From Pseudomonadota bacterium (lineage in GTDB: Bacteria > Pseudomonadota > Gammaproteobacteria > Burkholderiales > Rhodocyclaceae), in contig JAFEDH010000005.1 of assembly GCA_018241695.1 (NCBI GenBank), forward strand, positions 1 to 34,943: a DNA stretch of 34,943 nt. Reading direction: 5' to 3'. The notes under the pieces were generated by a model. The model did not search any database, was not told the origin of the DNA, and worked only from the letters and a program-made list of their open reading frames with translations. Below, piece by piece: positions 1-8,150 of the stretch. Made by a program: the position numbers and the translations under genes. Position 1 is the first letter of the stretch. Each line of letters begins with the position of its first letter.

Positions 1-1944
1 ATCAGCGGCAGCAGCACGCCCGCCTATAACGGTACTTTTACCGTCGTCAGCGCGACCTCTTCCTCCTTTGTCATCACCGCCGCATTTACCGGTACCAATG
101 CCAGCAGTTCATGGACCCGCAATGGCGGCGTGTTGTCAGGATGTGCAACCACGGGTGCTACCGGTGCCATCACGCTGGCGGCAACCCCCAGCCGCATTGT
201 CGGCGTGGCTCCACTCGCAGTGTTCTTCGATGCCTCGGCTACGACAGCGCCCGCGACTGCCCGACCATTCCATAACCTTGAATACAGCTGGACTTTTGGC
301 GATACGACAGCAGGCTCCTGGGGCGACAAGGCAACCGGTTCGTCGGGCAGCGGCAATCTCGTAAGCCGCAACGCGGCCAAAGGTCCTGTTGCCGCCCACG
401 TTTTTGAAACACCGGGTGCATATACGATCAGTCTGACGGTCACCGATGGAACCAACCAGGTGTCGAACAGCTGTGTGCAGATCGCCGTGCAGGATCCCAA
501 TGTGGTATTTTCAGGCACCAGTACGGTTTGCTATTCCAATGCCAGCAATTTTGCGGGTTGTCCCACCGGCGCCATACAAATCGGGGCCACCAACAGCTGG
601 CCAACGGTAGTAGCGTCGGCCACCACGGGGAAGCGCATTCTCCTGAACGGTGGAGATATCTTCTCCGGCCCGGCCAGTGCGGCCCTGTCCAGTGTCGCAG
701 GACCGGGAATCATCGGTGCGTATGGAAGTGGCAAGCCGATCATTCAAACCACCGGTACCAGTAACAACTCGACCATTCTGCTCCTTACCGGCTCCAACAG
801 TGACTGGCGCATCGTCAATCTGGAAATCGATGGACAAAGCGATATCCACCGGCAAGCCATCCTGGGTGGCGGCAGCGCCAGCATGAACCAGATGCTTTTC
901 ATGAATCTGTACATACACGATATTGGTGGCGCAATCGAATTACCCCTGCAATCCGCTGCCGCTGTCTACGATCAGCTGACATTGACGGACTCGTCGATAC
1001 GCCGTCTGGTGGGGGGCAATCCGACCAGTGCCAGCCATGGAATTCTCAGTGGGGGATCACGCACGGCAATACTGGGCAACCTTTTCGACGACTCAATCAC
1101 CTCGGGCAATGCGGAGCACATGATCCGTATCCAGTACATGGATCGGGGCGTAATTGGTCATAATCAGATCGACAAGGTTCAAGTCGGCAAGGAAATGCTC
1201 ACGCTCCGTGCGCCCTGTTCTTCTGCCTGCCCTGGCCCAGCCGGAAGCAACAACTATTTTCCCGCACTCGGTCTGAGCGGAGCAGCCGCCGCAACCCGCA
1301 AGGTGGTGATTGCCGACAATCTGATTCAGACCAATACCTATGTGGGCGTTGCCCTGGATCAGGTCAGCCCTAACGATTCAACACTCATCCAGGATGTGAT
1401 ACTGGAGAGGAATTACTATCAGACCCAGGCCAATGCCGCCGGATCCGCCGGTATTGAAATCCGCGGCAGCGGCATCACCGTACGCAATGAAATCGTTGAC
1501 ATTAGCAATTCCGGCTCACTGATCCAGCACAACGGAATTACCGTCGATGCCGCAACGGCCGGGATGGCTGCGGGTGACACCGTCAATATCTACAACAACA
1601 CCATATACAGCGGATCCGCCGGGGATTTCTTTGGCATTGTCCTTGGCGCCGGCACCACCAACATCACGGCAATGAACAACCTCGGCTATGCACCGGGTGC
1701 AACCACTTCCATTGTCATGGTTCGTGATCTGGGGTCTACCTCCCCCACCCTGGCCACCAACACGACCACACCCAGCACATCTCCCAACTTTGTCGGGCCT
1801 CTGAATTCGCCCTCTGGTTTCAAACTGGGAGCGAGCTACGCCAAAAATAGCGGTACGGCCGTGCCTGTCTTTTCCGATTTCTTCGGCAATATTCGGCCCG
1901 ATGCCGCCAGCCACCTCTACGATCTCGGGGCAACCGAACAATAA
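1..1944 (+). CDS. Secreted PKD-domain / right-handed beta-helix protein (5' end missing)
   Basis: The reading frame is open from base 1, so the gene starts upstream of the window; the GTG at 130 is internal and not a likely start. About 647 residues are visible. The first ~40 are Thr/Ser-rich and contain an 'AYNGTFTV' motif found in repeats of large secreted proteins. A PKD domain follows (codons at about 175-500), with the typical 'YSWTFGD' and 'GAYTISLTVTDG' strands. The rest is rich in Asn, Gly and Ser with regularly spaced 'NNL..', 'GHNQI', 'IADNLIQTN' and 'ERNYYQT' strands, the pattern of a right-handed parallel beta-helix (pectate-lyase-like or poly-epimerase-like). No C-terminal PEP-CTERM signal is present; the protein ends GATEQ. 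It lies 5' of wecB on the same strand, so an extracellular polysaccharide-binding or -modifying role is plausible. The enzymatic activity is unknown. Confidence 0.75.
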   Translation: MSGSSTPAYNGTFTVVSATSSSFVITAAFTGTNASSSWTRNGGVLSGCATTGATGAITLAATPSRIVGVAPLAVFFDASATTAPATARPFHNLEYSWTFGDTTAGSWGDKATGSSGSGNLVSRNAAKGPVAAHVFETPGAYTISLTVTDGTNQVSNSCVQIAVQDPNVVFSGTSTVCYSNASNFAGCPTGAIQIGATNSWPTVVASATTGKRILLNGGDIFSGPASAALSSVAGPGIIGAYGSGKPIIQTTGTSNNSTILLLTGSNSDWRIVNLEIDGQSDIHRQAILGGGSASMNQMLFMNLYIHDIGGAIELPLQSAAAVYDQLTLTDSSIRRLVGGNPTSASHGILSGGSRTAILGNLFDDSITSGNAEHMIRIQYMDRGVIGHNQIDKVQVGKEMLTLRAPCSSACPGPAGSNNYFPALGLSGAAAATRKVVIADNLIQTNTYVGVALDQVSPNDSTLIQDVILERNYYQTQANAAGSAGIEIRGSGITVRNEIVDISNSGSLIQHNGITVDAATAGMAAGDTVNIYNNTIYSGSAGDFFGIVLGAGTTNITAMNNLGYAPGATTSIVMVRDLGSTSPTLATNTTTPSTSPNFVGPLNSPSGFKLGASYAKNSGTAVPVFSDFFGNIRPDAASHLYDLGATEQ

Positions 1945-2011
1945 GCAGGCCAGTTATCCCGATTTAATTGCTGGGTGCGGCCGCCTATGCTGTGGCGATC
2001 CCTCGGCTCAA

Positions 2012-2049
2012 TTTCGGTACGCTGCTTGATCCGAAACACCAAGCAGCGT
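2012..2049 (+). promoter_or_regulatory. Two mutually exclusive hairpins upstream of wecB
   Basis: A perfect 10-bp inverted repeat (2019-2028 with 2040-2049) encloses an 11-nt loop. A second, weaker 6-bp pairing (2012-2017 TTTCGG with 2031-2036 CCGAAA) uses the loop of the first and encloses its left arm, so the two cannot form together. No T-run follows, so this is not a standard intrinsic terminator. It lies 20 nt before the preferred wecB ATG and could act on mRNA stability, attenuation or translation. The structure is seen in the sequence; the function is inferred. Confidence 0.4.
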
Positions 2050-2068
2050 GCATGCACCCCGGATTGCA

Positions 2069-3172
2069 ATGAATAAAAAAGTAAGCTGCATCATCGGTAC
2101 ACGTCCCGAAGTCATCAAGATGGCGCCCGTCATCCGCGCCCTGAAGGCGGCAGGCCATTTCGAAGTCAGCACCCTCAGTTCCGGGCAGCACAGGGAACTG
2201 ATCGCTCCGCTGGTTGACTGGTTCGAACTCGACATTAATGCCGATCTGTCTGTCATGACTGAAAACCAGTCACTCTCCGGGTTGACGGCGCGGTTGATGG
2301 AGGGCTTCGATCGATATCTGTCAGAAACCCGCCCAGATCTGGTGCTCGCCCAAGGTGACACCACAACGGTTTTCTGTGCCGCTTTGGCCTGTTTCTACCG
2401 GCATATCCCGTTTGGCCATGTCGAAGCGGGTCTGCGAACACACAACATTCACAATCCATTTCCGGAAGAATTCAATCGTGTCGCAGTCGGGCGGATTTCC
2501 CAACTACATTTCTGTCCGACACAACTCTCCCGGGAGAATATCGTCTCGGAATATCCCCCAAACGGGAATTCCACATATCTGACGGGAAATACGGTGATCG
2601 ATGCGTTGCAATACACCGTTGCAAAGCTCAAGAATCACCCCACGGCCGACATGGATCATGACATTCTGCTAACAGCCCATCGCCGGGAAAGTTTCGGAGA
2701 GCCACTGGCTGAAATTTTCTCGGCCGTCCTTGAGCTTTGCCAGAAATTTCCGGATATCAAAATACTCTACCCAGTACACCCCAATCCCAATGTCCATGCG
2801 GTAGCACACCGTATGCTGGGCAATCAGCCCAATATCAAGCTATCGTCTCCGCTTGATTATCCGGAACTGGTAGCGGCGATGCAACGCGCGAAGGTCATCC
2901 TGACAGACTCGGGTGGCATTCAGGAAGAAGCTCCCGCATTATGCAAACCCGTACTGGTACTACGTGAAACCACGGAGCGCCCCGAAGCTGTCGAAATCGG
3001 CGTTGCAAAGCTGATCGGAGCCCATCGGGAGTCCATTCTCACCGAAACATGCCGGCTGCTGACGGACACCAACCATTACCAGAAAATGTCGCAGGGTGGA
3101 TCGCCCTACGGTGATGGCCAGGCTGCAACCAGAATTTGCACAGCGGTCAACGAATATCTCCGTATCACGTAA
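2069..3172 (+). CDS. wecB: UDP-N-acetylglucosamine 2-epimerase (non-hydrolysing)
   Basis: Interconverts UDP-GlcNAc and UDP-ManNAc in the cytoplasm, supplying ManNAc-type residues for surface polysaccharide. The 367-residue protein shows the family signatures: GTRPE at residues 11-15 of the ATG form, 'AQGDTTT', 'HVEAGLRT', and 'DSGGIQEEAP' followed by 'ETTERPE' near the C terminus. Its length matches the bacterial family (about 370-380). A GTG at 2048 would add seven residues, but it lies inside a hairpin, and the ATG at 2069 gives the usual short MNKK N terminus before the first beta strand, so I chose it. Neither start has a strong ribosome binding site. The toroid gene and the WecG-type transferase follow on the same strand. 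No UDP-ManNAc dehydrogenase (WecC) is encoded in the window, so the sugar may be used as ManNAc. Confidence 0.93.
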   Translation: MNKKVSCIIGTRPEVIKMAPVIRALKAAGHFEVSTLSSGQHRELIAPLVDWFELDINADLSVMTENQSLSGLTARLMEGFDRYLSETRPDLVLAQGDTTTVFCAALACFYRHIPFGHVEAGLRTHNIHNPFPEEFNRVAVGRISQLHFCPTQLSRENIVSEYPPNGNSTYLTGNTVIDALQYTVAKLKNHPTADMDHDILLTAHRRESFGEPLAEIFSAVLELCQKFPDIKILYPVHPNPNVHAVAHRMLGNQPNIKLSSPLDYPELVAAMQRAKVILTDSGGIQEEAPALCKPVLVLRETTERPEAVEIGVAKLIGAHRESILTETCRLLTDTNHYQKMSQGGSPYGDGQAATRICTAVNEYLRIT

Positions 3173-3195
3173 ACCAACAATTCAGAAATCTACCC

Positions 3196-4341
3196 GTGCT
3201 TTCAACCTTAGCAACTTTCATTCAACTTGCGGTAAAGGATCTGGCCCATATCCTGCCCCGTGTATCAACCCCAGAATCCCATCTGCTCTCTGCCGAAAGC
3301 TGGCTCAAGCATGCCCAGGATCAGGGGAATGACGATGGCGTCAGCTACGGCTACTCCCTTCGTGGCGGGTGGCGGCCTTCCTACCGGGAGACCTCGGGAT
3401 ACATCGCAACCACTTTTTTCAATCTGGCTCGACATCACAATGATCCGGATTATCAGGAACGGGCAATACGGATCTGCCGCTGGCTGCTCGGTGTACAAAA
3501 TGCGGATGGCTCTTTCTCCAATCCCCGCTACGGTAGCGAGGGAATCGTATTCGATACGGGCCAGGATCTGTTCGGTCTGGTCAGGGCTGCGGAAGAAACC
3601 GGCGATGCCACATTCAGGCAGGGCGCCCTGCGTGCCGCGGACTGGCTGGTTTCGATTGCCGATCACAGCGGGCGCTGGACCCGTAACGAGCATCTGAATA
3701 CGCCTCACGTCTATAACACACGCACCGCCTGGGCCCTGCTGCGCATGAATCAAGTGACATACGATTCCCGACGGGAGCAAGTTGCAAGATCCAATCTCGA
3801 CTGGGCTGTTGCTGAACAACAGACCAGCGGTTTTTTTGCTGAATGCGCCTTCAAGCGGGGCGACCCTCCCTTCACGCACACCATCGCCTATGCAACCCGT
3901 GGCCTGTTCGAGTCGGGCCGGCTTCTGAATGAAAGCCGTTACCTGGACTCGGCGCAAAAGTGCGCGGATGCGGCCCTGGAGCTTCTCCGATCCGACGGAT
4001 ATCTGCCCGGACAGTTATCGGTTGCCGGCCATGCTGCGGCAAATTACTGCTGCCTGACCGGCAACTGCCAGTTTGCTATCGTTTGGGCAAAACTGTACGC
4101 GCTTACGAATGATGAAAAATATCGCAAGGCTGTCATTCTGGCGACCGATCAGGTGATGAAACATCAGAATATTCACACTACAAACCAGAATATCCGAGGC
4201 GCCATCAAAGGATCATTTCCGATCTGGGGGCGATACGCACCCATGAGCTTCCCCAACTGGCCTACAAAGTTTTTTATCGATGCGCTCCTGCTGCGCATTC
4301 AGGGCAAATACGATGAGCAAGGTTCGTATTCTCGGCGCTGA
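3196..4341 (+). CDS. Alpha/alpha-toroid polysaccharide biosynthesis protein, VpsJ-like
   Basis: Predicted 381-residue protein made of repeated helical hairpins: 'YIATTFFNLARH', 'AIRICRWLLGVQ', 'LFGLVRAAEETGD', 'ALRAADWLVSI', 'AWALLRMNQV', 'TRGLFESGRLL', 'CADAALELL'. This is the pattern of six-hairpin glycosidase or terpene-cyclase-like toroids. Conserved patches 'GWRPSYRETSGY', 'NADGSFSNP' and 'PNWPTKFFIDALL' line what would be the central cavity. Proteins of this type encoded in EPS loci have been called VpsJ; I know of no proven activity, and hydrolase, lyase or scaffold roles are all possible. The GTG at 3196 lies 24 bp after wecB; an upstream TTG at 3136 would overlap wecB by 37 bp and is less likely. 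It overlaps the next gene by 29 bp, so translation is probably coupled. Confidence 0.65.
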   Translation: MLSTLATFIQLAVKDLAHILPRVSTPESHLLSAESWLKHAQDQGNDDGVSYGYSLRGGWRPSYRETSGYIATTFFNLARHHNDPDYQERAIRICRWLLGVQNADGSFSNPRYGSEGIVFDTGQDLFGLVRAAEETGDATFRQGALRAADWLVSIADHSGRWTRNEHLNTPHVYNTRTAWALLRMNQVTYDSRREQVARSNLDWAVAEQQTSGFFAECAFKRGDPPFTHTIAYATRGLFESGRLLNESRYLDSAQKCADAALELLRSDGYLPGQLSVAGHAAANYCCLTGNCQFAIVWAKLYALTNDEKYRKAVILATDQVMKHQNIHTTNQNIRGAIKGSFPIWGRYAPMSFPNWPTKFFIDALLLRIQGKYDEQGSYSRR

Positions 4342-5056
4342 TTTCGATGCGCTGAGCTTTCCACAAACTGTGGACGCCATTTTCGCCGCACTCGCACGCG
4401 GTGAGCGTGGCTGGCTGAGTACGGTCAACGTCGCGATTCTGATGATGATCCGCTCCGACCCCCGCCTGCAAAATTATGTCGAACGATCCTCGCTGATCGT
4501 GGCGGATGGTCAACCGCTCGTCTGGTGTGCTCCGATATTCGGAGGACATCTACCGGAACGAATCGCCGGTGTGGAACTCATTGATGCCATCTGCGCCCGG
4601 GCTGCCCATGAAGGCAGGGGGATCTACCTGCTGGGCGCCACCGCCGCCGTTATCACCCAGACTGCGGACCGGCTCAGGCAGCGTCACCCCGACCTGCGTC
4701 TTGATTATGCGGACGGTTACTTTTCTTCATCTGAAGCCGCGGCGCGTGCCGAACGCATCCATGCCAGCGGTGCGGAAATCGTTTTCGTCGGGATGGGTGT
4801 GCCGCGCCAGGAGCGGTTTATCGAAGATCAATGGCCGCGTCTGGGCGTCGGGCTGGCCATTGGCGTCGGGGGCAGCTTCGATGTCCTGGCGGGGCTGCGC
4901 AGACGCGCGCCGGCGTGGGTTCAAAAGATTGGCATGGAATGGTTCTTCCGGCTGCTACAGGAACCGAGGCGCATGTTCCTGCGCTATCTGGACACCAACA
5001 CCCGGTTCATCTGTCTGGTTGCCGGCACGCTGATGAAGCGCCTGCTGTCCCGGTAG
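4313..5056 (+). CDS. wecG: WecG/TagA/CpsF-family glycosyltransferase (GT26)
   Basis: Transfers a ManNAc or ManNAcA residue from its UDP-sugar to a lipid-linked acceptor on the cytoplasmic face of the membrane. The 247-residue protein shows the family core in order: 'STVNVAIL' near residue 40, 'VADGQPLVW' near 65, 'YLLGATAAV' near 105, 'GMGVPRQERFI' near 165, 'GVGGSFDVLAG' near 185 and the basic amphipathic C-terminal stretch 'EWFFRLLQEPRR' that helps membrane binding. The ATG at 4313 is preceded by AGGG at 4301-4304; the longer form from 4280 would overlap more of the preceding gene and has no matching family N terminus. Its pairing with wecB two genes upstream supports a UDP-ManNAc-derived donor. 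Whether the donor is ManNAc (TagA-like) or ManNAcA (WecG-like) cannot be told, since no dehydrogenase gene is present. Confidence 0.85.
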   Translation: MSKVRILGADFDALSFPQTVDAIFAALARGERGWLSTVNVAILMMIRSDPRLQNYVERSSLIVADGQPLVWCAPIFGGHLPERIAGVELIDAICARAAHEGRGIYLLGATAAVITQTADRLRQRHPDLRLDYADGYFSSSEAAARAERIHASGAEIVFVGMGVPRQERFIEDQWPRLGVGLAIGVGGSFDVLAGLRRRAPAWVQKIGMEWFFRLLQEPRRMFLRYLDTNTRFICLVAGTLMKRLLSR

Positions 5057-5080
5057 CAACCGGCACGGCTGGGCCGGAAG

Positions 5081-6259
5081 TCAGGGGATTGACCTTTCAC
5101 CGCGATAAAAAGCGGCCAATGCCTGTACGGTCAGATCGCGGCCGAATATTCCGTTCAGCGGCCCACGCACCGAGCGATTGTAGGCCTCATAGGTATCCTT
5201 CCTGTCCAGCCGCTTCATGTCCTCGACCATGCGGGCGGCCATTTCCTCGTAGCTGTCATAGATGGTGGTTTTATTCTCCAGCCCGGGAATATCGAAAGTA
5301 CCATTCCGAACCGCAAAAGCGACGCCACCACGGAAGCTCGGTCCATAAAAGTAGCCATCGAGCCCCTCACCAAATGTGACGGACCACTTCGCCACCCGCT
5401 CAAGTTTGAGGTAATCCTCGTATTTCAGTCCCCAGATGATTTGTATCCGCAGATCAGGGAAAGCGGTTTTAACGGCATCAAGCACCCTGTCCCGATGCGG
5501 GCTTGCATCAGGAGACACGATCATCAGGTTCTCTTTGGATTCATAGGGTTGCCAGGCAGCATCGTCAGGGTAATACCAGGTGGGGAGATAGTGCAGTGGG
5601 ATTCCAAGGCGCTGACGCTCCCCCACCGTACCCCAGGCCGGATTGGCAATGGTCGAACTCAGATCGGGAAAGATATTCAGGAGATTTCTGATGAAGGCCG
5701 GATTCGGCATGACCTCGACATTCTGCTGCAGGATATTGAGCCTTAATCCGTGCTTCTTTCTCAGATGGGCAAGGCGCTCCCATCCGAAATCATTACAGAA
5801 TCGTACTGCGGCATACTCAGGAAGATGAATCATTATCCGGCAGTCCGGGGCAGCCCATGCCAAGGCCTGCTCCAGAAGAAACACGATTTCATTGTTATCG
5901 AACCCATCAAAGTGATGGTCGGACCAGCCCTCTCCGGACAGCCAGCACAGTACGGATCGAGTTCCGGTATCCCTGTAAAGCTCACGCGTCATGCGCTGCA
6001 GGGCAAATATCTGCAATCCGCCCCCGGTCACACGCTGTATCCCTGGCACCAGGTAGATGATCAGTTCGGCCGCACTCGCACATCCCGTCTGATTGAACAT
6101 CTTGCGCTGTATCTGCCGGCTGCGGCGCCAGCGCAAGAGCTGCATCGGCCAGGACAGCAGTTCGCCCAAGGTGCGTATCCGGCGGACCGCACCTCTGCAA
6201 AGACGTCGCAAGAACAGACCCGATTCACCGATATTGCCCGAATCTGCTTCAGAGACCAT
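5081..6259 (-). CDS. Glycosyltransferase-like protein of uncertain family
   Basis: Last gene of the minus-strand array, 392 residues. I do not recognise a precise family. The N-terminal half holds a Gly-rich 'VTGGGLQIFALQR' stretch after a hydrophobic 'LIIYLVPGI' strand, as at the start of GT-B glycosyltransferases. The C-terminal half has 'NLMIVSPDASPHRD', 'IQIIWGLKYEDYLKL', 'FGEGLDGYFYGPSFRGG' and a final Glu/Lys-rich helix, which looks like a GT-B donor-binding domain with a single acidic 'EGLDGYF' patch. The ATG at 6259 overlaps the end of wecE by 11 bp and has GGAAG 8 nt upstream; the longer forms extend deep into wecE and are rejected. Its place next to wecE and wecD makes it a candidate Fuc4NAc transferase, but it shows no obvious resemblance to WecF. 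Function is inferred from context. Confidence 0.6.
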   Translation of the reverse strand: MVSEADSGNIGESGLFLRRLCRGAVRRIRTLGELLSWPMQLLRWRRSRQIQRKMFNQTGCASAAELIIYLVPGIQRVTGGGLQIFALQRMTRELYRDTGTRSVLCWLSGEGWSDHHFDGFDNNEIVFLLEQALAWAAPDCRIMIHLPEYAAVRFCNDFGWERLAHLRKKHGLRLNILQQNVEVMPNPAFIRNLLNIFPDLSSTIANPAWGTVGERQRLGIPLHYLPTWYYPDDAAWQPYESKENLMIVSPDASPHRDRVLDAVKTAFPDLRIQIIWGLKYEDYLKLERVAKWSVTFGEGLDGYFYGPSFRGGVAFAVRNGTFDIPGLENKTTIYDSYEEMAARMVEDMKRLDRKDTYEAYNRSVRGPLNGIFGRDLTVQALAAFYRGERSIP

Positions 6260-7388
6260 GTAAAGCTTCCATAATGCGGTCAATGACACGGGGTTGTTCA
6301 TCCTCCAGCCCGACCCAGAGGGGGAGGCGTACCAGACAGTCCGCCACATGCCTCGTCACGGACATCGGTCCATGAGTGCGCCCCAAGCGTTTTCCGGCAG
6401 GCGCGTCGTGTAGCGGTACATAATGGAACACGGCCATGATGTCCCGTTCCCTGAGTCTGGCGATAAAGGCGGTCCGCTGCTCAAGCGACGGAAGCAGCAG
6501 ATAGTACATGTGGGCATTGTGCCGGCATCCATCCGGCACGATGGGCTGACGGATTCCTTTTTCCTGGCATAGCGGCGACAAGGCATCATGGTACGTCTGC
6601 CAGATACCCAGCCTGCGTTGCGTAATGGTTTCCGCCTCCTCCATCTGGGCAAACAGGAACGCGGCAATCAGTTCTCCGGGCAAATAGGAGGAGCCAACAT
6701 CCACCCAGGTGTATTTGTCGATCTGACCGCGAAAAAACTGGCTGCGGTTGGTTCCCTTTTCGCGGATGATCTCGGCTCGCTCGGACAAGGTCGGGTCATT
6801 GATGAGTAACGCTCCCCCCTCGCCGGAAATAATGTTCTTTGTTTCATGGAATGAATAGGCACCAAGATGACCTATGGCTCCCAGACTCCGCTCCTTATAA
6901 CTGGACATCACCCCTTGAGCCGCATCCTCGATGACCATAAGGTTGTGCCAGCGAGCCGTCCTCATGATGGCATCCATTTCGCACCCGACTCCGGCGTAGT
7001 GAACCGGCACGATCACTTTCGTTCTTTCTGTGATCGCCGATTCGATCAATGTTTCATCAATATTCAGCGTATCGGGCCGGATATCGATGAATACCGGAAT
7101 CGCACCACGCATCACAAAAGCATTCGCGGTGGAGACGAACGTATAGGAGGGCATGATCACTTCGTCGCCCGGATTCAGGTCGGCGAGGAACGCCGCCATT
7201 TCCAGGGCAGCCGTGCAGGAATGCGTGAGCAGTGCCTTGGCGATGCCGGTACGTTCCTCGATCCATCGATGGCATTGCTTGGTAAAGGGGCCATCACCTG
7301 CCATTTGGCCATTGACATGGGCCTGGGTGATATTCCACAACTCCTTGCCCGTCATGTAGGGATTATTGAATGGGATCTTCAAGATCAT
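6249..7388 (-). CDS. wecE: dTDP-4-amino-4,6-dideoxygalactose transaminase
   Basis: PLP-dependent sugar aminotransferase of the DegT/DnrJ/EryC1/StrS family; it converts dTDP-4-keto-6-deoxyglucose to dTDP-4-amino-4,6-dideoxygalactose with glutamate as donor. The 379-residue protein matches enterobacterial WecE (RffA) over long stretches as I recall it: 'CTAALEMAAFLADLNPGDEV', 'SYTFVSTANAFV', 'VIVPVHYAGVGCEMD', 'EKGTNRSQFFRGQ'. The PLP Schiff-base lysine is K184 in 'SFHETKN', and D155 in 'EDAAQG' is the pyridine-binding aspartate. The ATG at 7388 gives the family N terminus 'MILKIPFNNP'; the longer form would run into the acetyltransferase gene. It follows wecD by 40 bp, and the two catalyse consecutive steps to dTDP-Fuc4NAc. 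RmlA and RmlB, which make the substrate, are not in the window. Confidence 0.94.
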   Translation of the reverse strand: MILKIPFNNPYMTGKELWNITQAHVNGQMAGDGPFTKQCHRWIEERTGIAKALLTHSCTAALEMAAFLADLNPGDEVIMPSYTFVSTANAFVMRGAIPVFIDIRPDTLNIDETLIESAITERTKVIVPVHYAGVGCEMDAIMRTARWHNLMVIEDAAQGVMSSYKERSLGAIGHLGAYSFHETKNIISGEGGALLINDPTLSERAEIIREKGTNRSQFFRGQIDKYTWVDVGSSYLPGELIAAFLFAQMEEAETITQRRLGIWQTYHDALSPLCQEKGIRQPIVPDGCRHNAHMYYLLLPSLEQRTAFIARLRERDIMAVFHYVPLHDAPAGKRLGRTHGPMSVTRHVADCLVRLPLWVGLEDEQPRVIDRIMEALHGL

Positions 7389-7428
7389 TCTCTGCGGATA
7401 AATTTGCCGAATGCGGCGTAGATGCCCT

Positions 7429-8136
7429 TCACAGCCAGAAGTGATGGACAAACTCCATCCTGTCCACCCGGTAGCCACATCGCTCAAAAAGACTTCTGGA
7501 TTCCTTATTTTTACCCTGGGTAATGATATTTACACGCTCGAATCCCTGTGCGATAAACCAGTGACGAGCCGCCTGCATGAGCAGGGAACCATAGCCACGG
7601 CCTCTGAAGGCACGATCCACCGCAATCAGGCCAACCGATCCGGTTCCGGCAGCCTTACCCAGCGTAACCATTGCAACTTCTCTCCCCTGCTGCCGGATCA
7701 CCAATACCGTATCTGCAATCTCCCTGGAAACGGATCGTTGAATCCATTTTCTGTACATCGCTTCGAATTTTTCCTGGGGAAAAGCAGGATCAAGATTGAA
7801 CCGTGAATAACGACCACTCTGGATGGCTAATGCCTCAAGTGCCTCGTTTGGCACCACGCTTGAGTAACTTTCGATCTGGCTCAAGTCCGAAAGATCGGTG
7901 TGAAGCGTTGTCCGCAAATCGATGGTATAGATCACTCTGGAATTAAGCAGCCCGCCAGAGCATAGAGCACTCTCTGCGTGCTCGCGGCTGGCAAACCAGT
8001 AAACCAGTTTCACATTCTGCCGTTTAAGCTCGGAAAGTAACTCTGGCAGTGCGTCGACGGGTAAATCCGTATCCTCGATCTTGGCCACGCCCATACGGAA
8101 CAACTCCGTATCCCACTCCAGCAATCGATATGACAT
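7429..8136 (-). CDS. wecD: dTDP-4-amino-4,6-dideoxygalactose N-acetyltransferase (GNAT), WecD/RffC-like
   Basis: Acetylates the 4-amino group of the WecE product with acetyl-CoA to give dTDP-Fuc4NAc. The 235-residue protein has an N-terminal half like WecD ('RLLEWDTELF' at the start, 'RYSRFNLDPAFP' near the middle) and a C-terminal GNAT fold with the acetyl-CoA-binding signature 'AVDRAFRGRGYGSLLM' and the final 'RCGYRVDRMEFVHHFWL' strand. The ATG at 8136 sits just before the conserved 'RLLEWD' segment; an ATG at 8145 or TTG at 8154 is also possible. The upstream glycosyltransferase stop codon (8151-8153) lies directly in front, so translation is probably coupled. The neighbouring wecE makes the assignment much stronger than the rather variable sequence alone. 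Confidence 0.85.
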   Translation of the reverse strand: MSYRLLEWDTELFRMGVAKIEDTDLPVDALPELLSELKRQNVKLVYWFASREHAESALCSGGLLNSRVIYTIDLRTTLHTDLSDLSQIESYSSVVPNEALEALAIQSGRYSRFNLDPAFPQEKFEAMYRKWIQRSVSREIADTVLVIRQQGREVAMVTLGKAAGTGSVGLIAVDRAFRGRGYGSLLMQAARHWFIAQGFERVNIITQGKNKESRSLFERCGYRVDRMEFVHHFWL

Positions 8137-8150
8137 GCTCGCCATATCTC

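Noticed and set aside
5057..5080. Bidirectional terminator between the converging units
   Set aside because: Only a 5-bp GC stem without a T-run can be drawn here; too weak to call.
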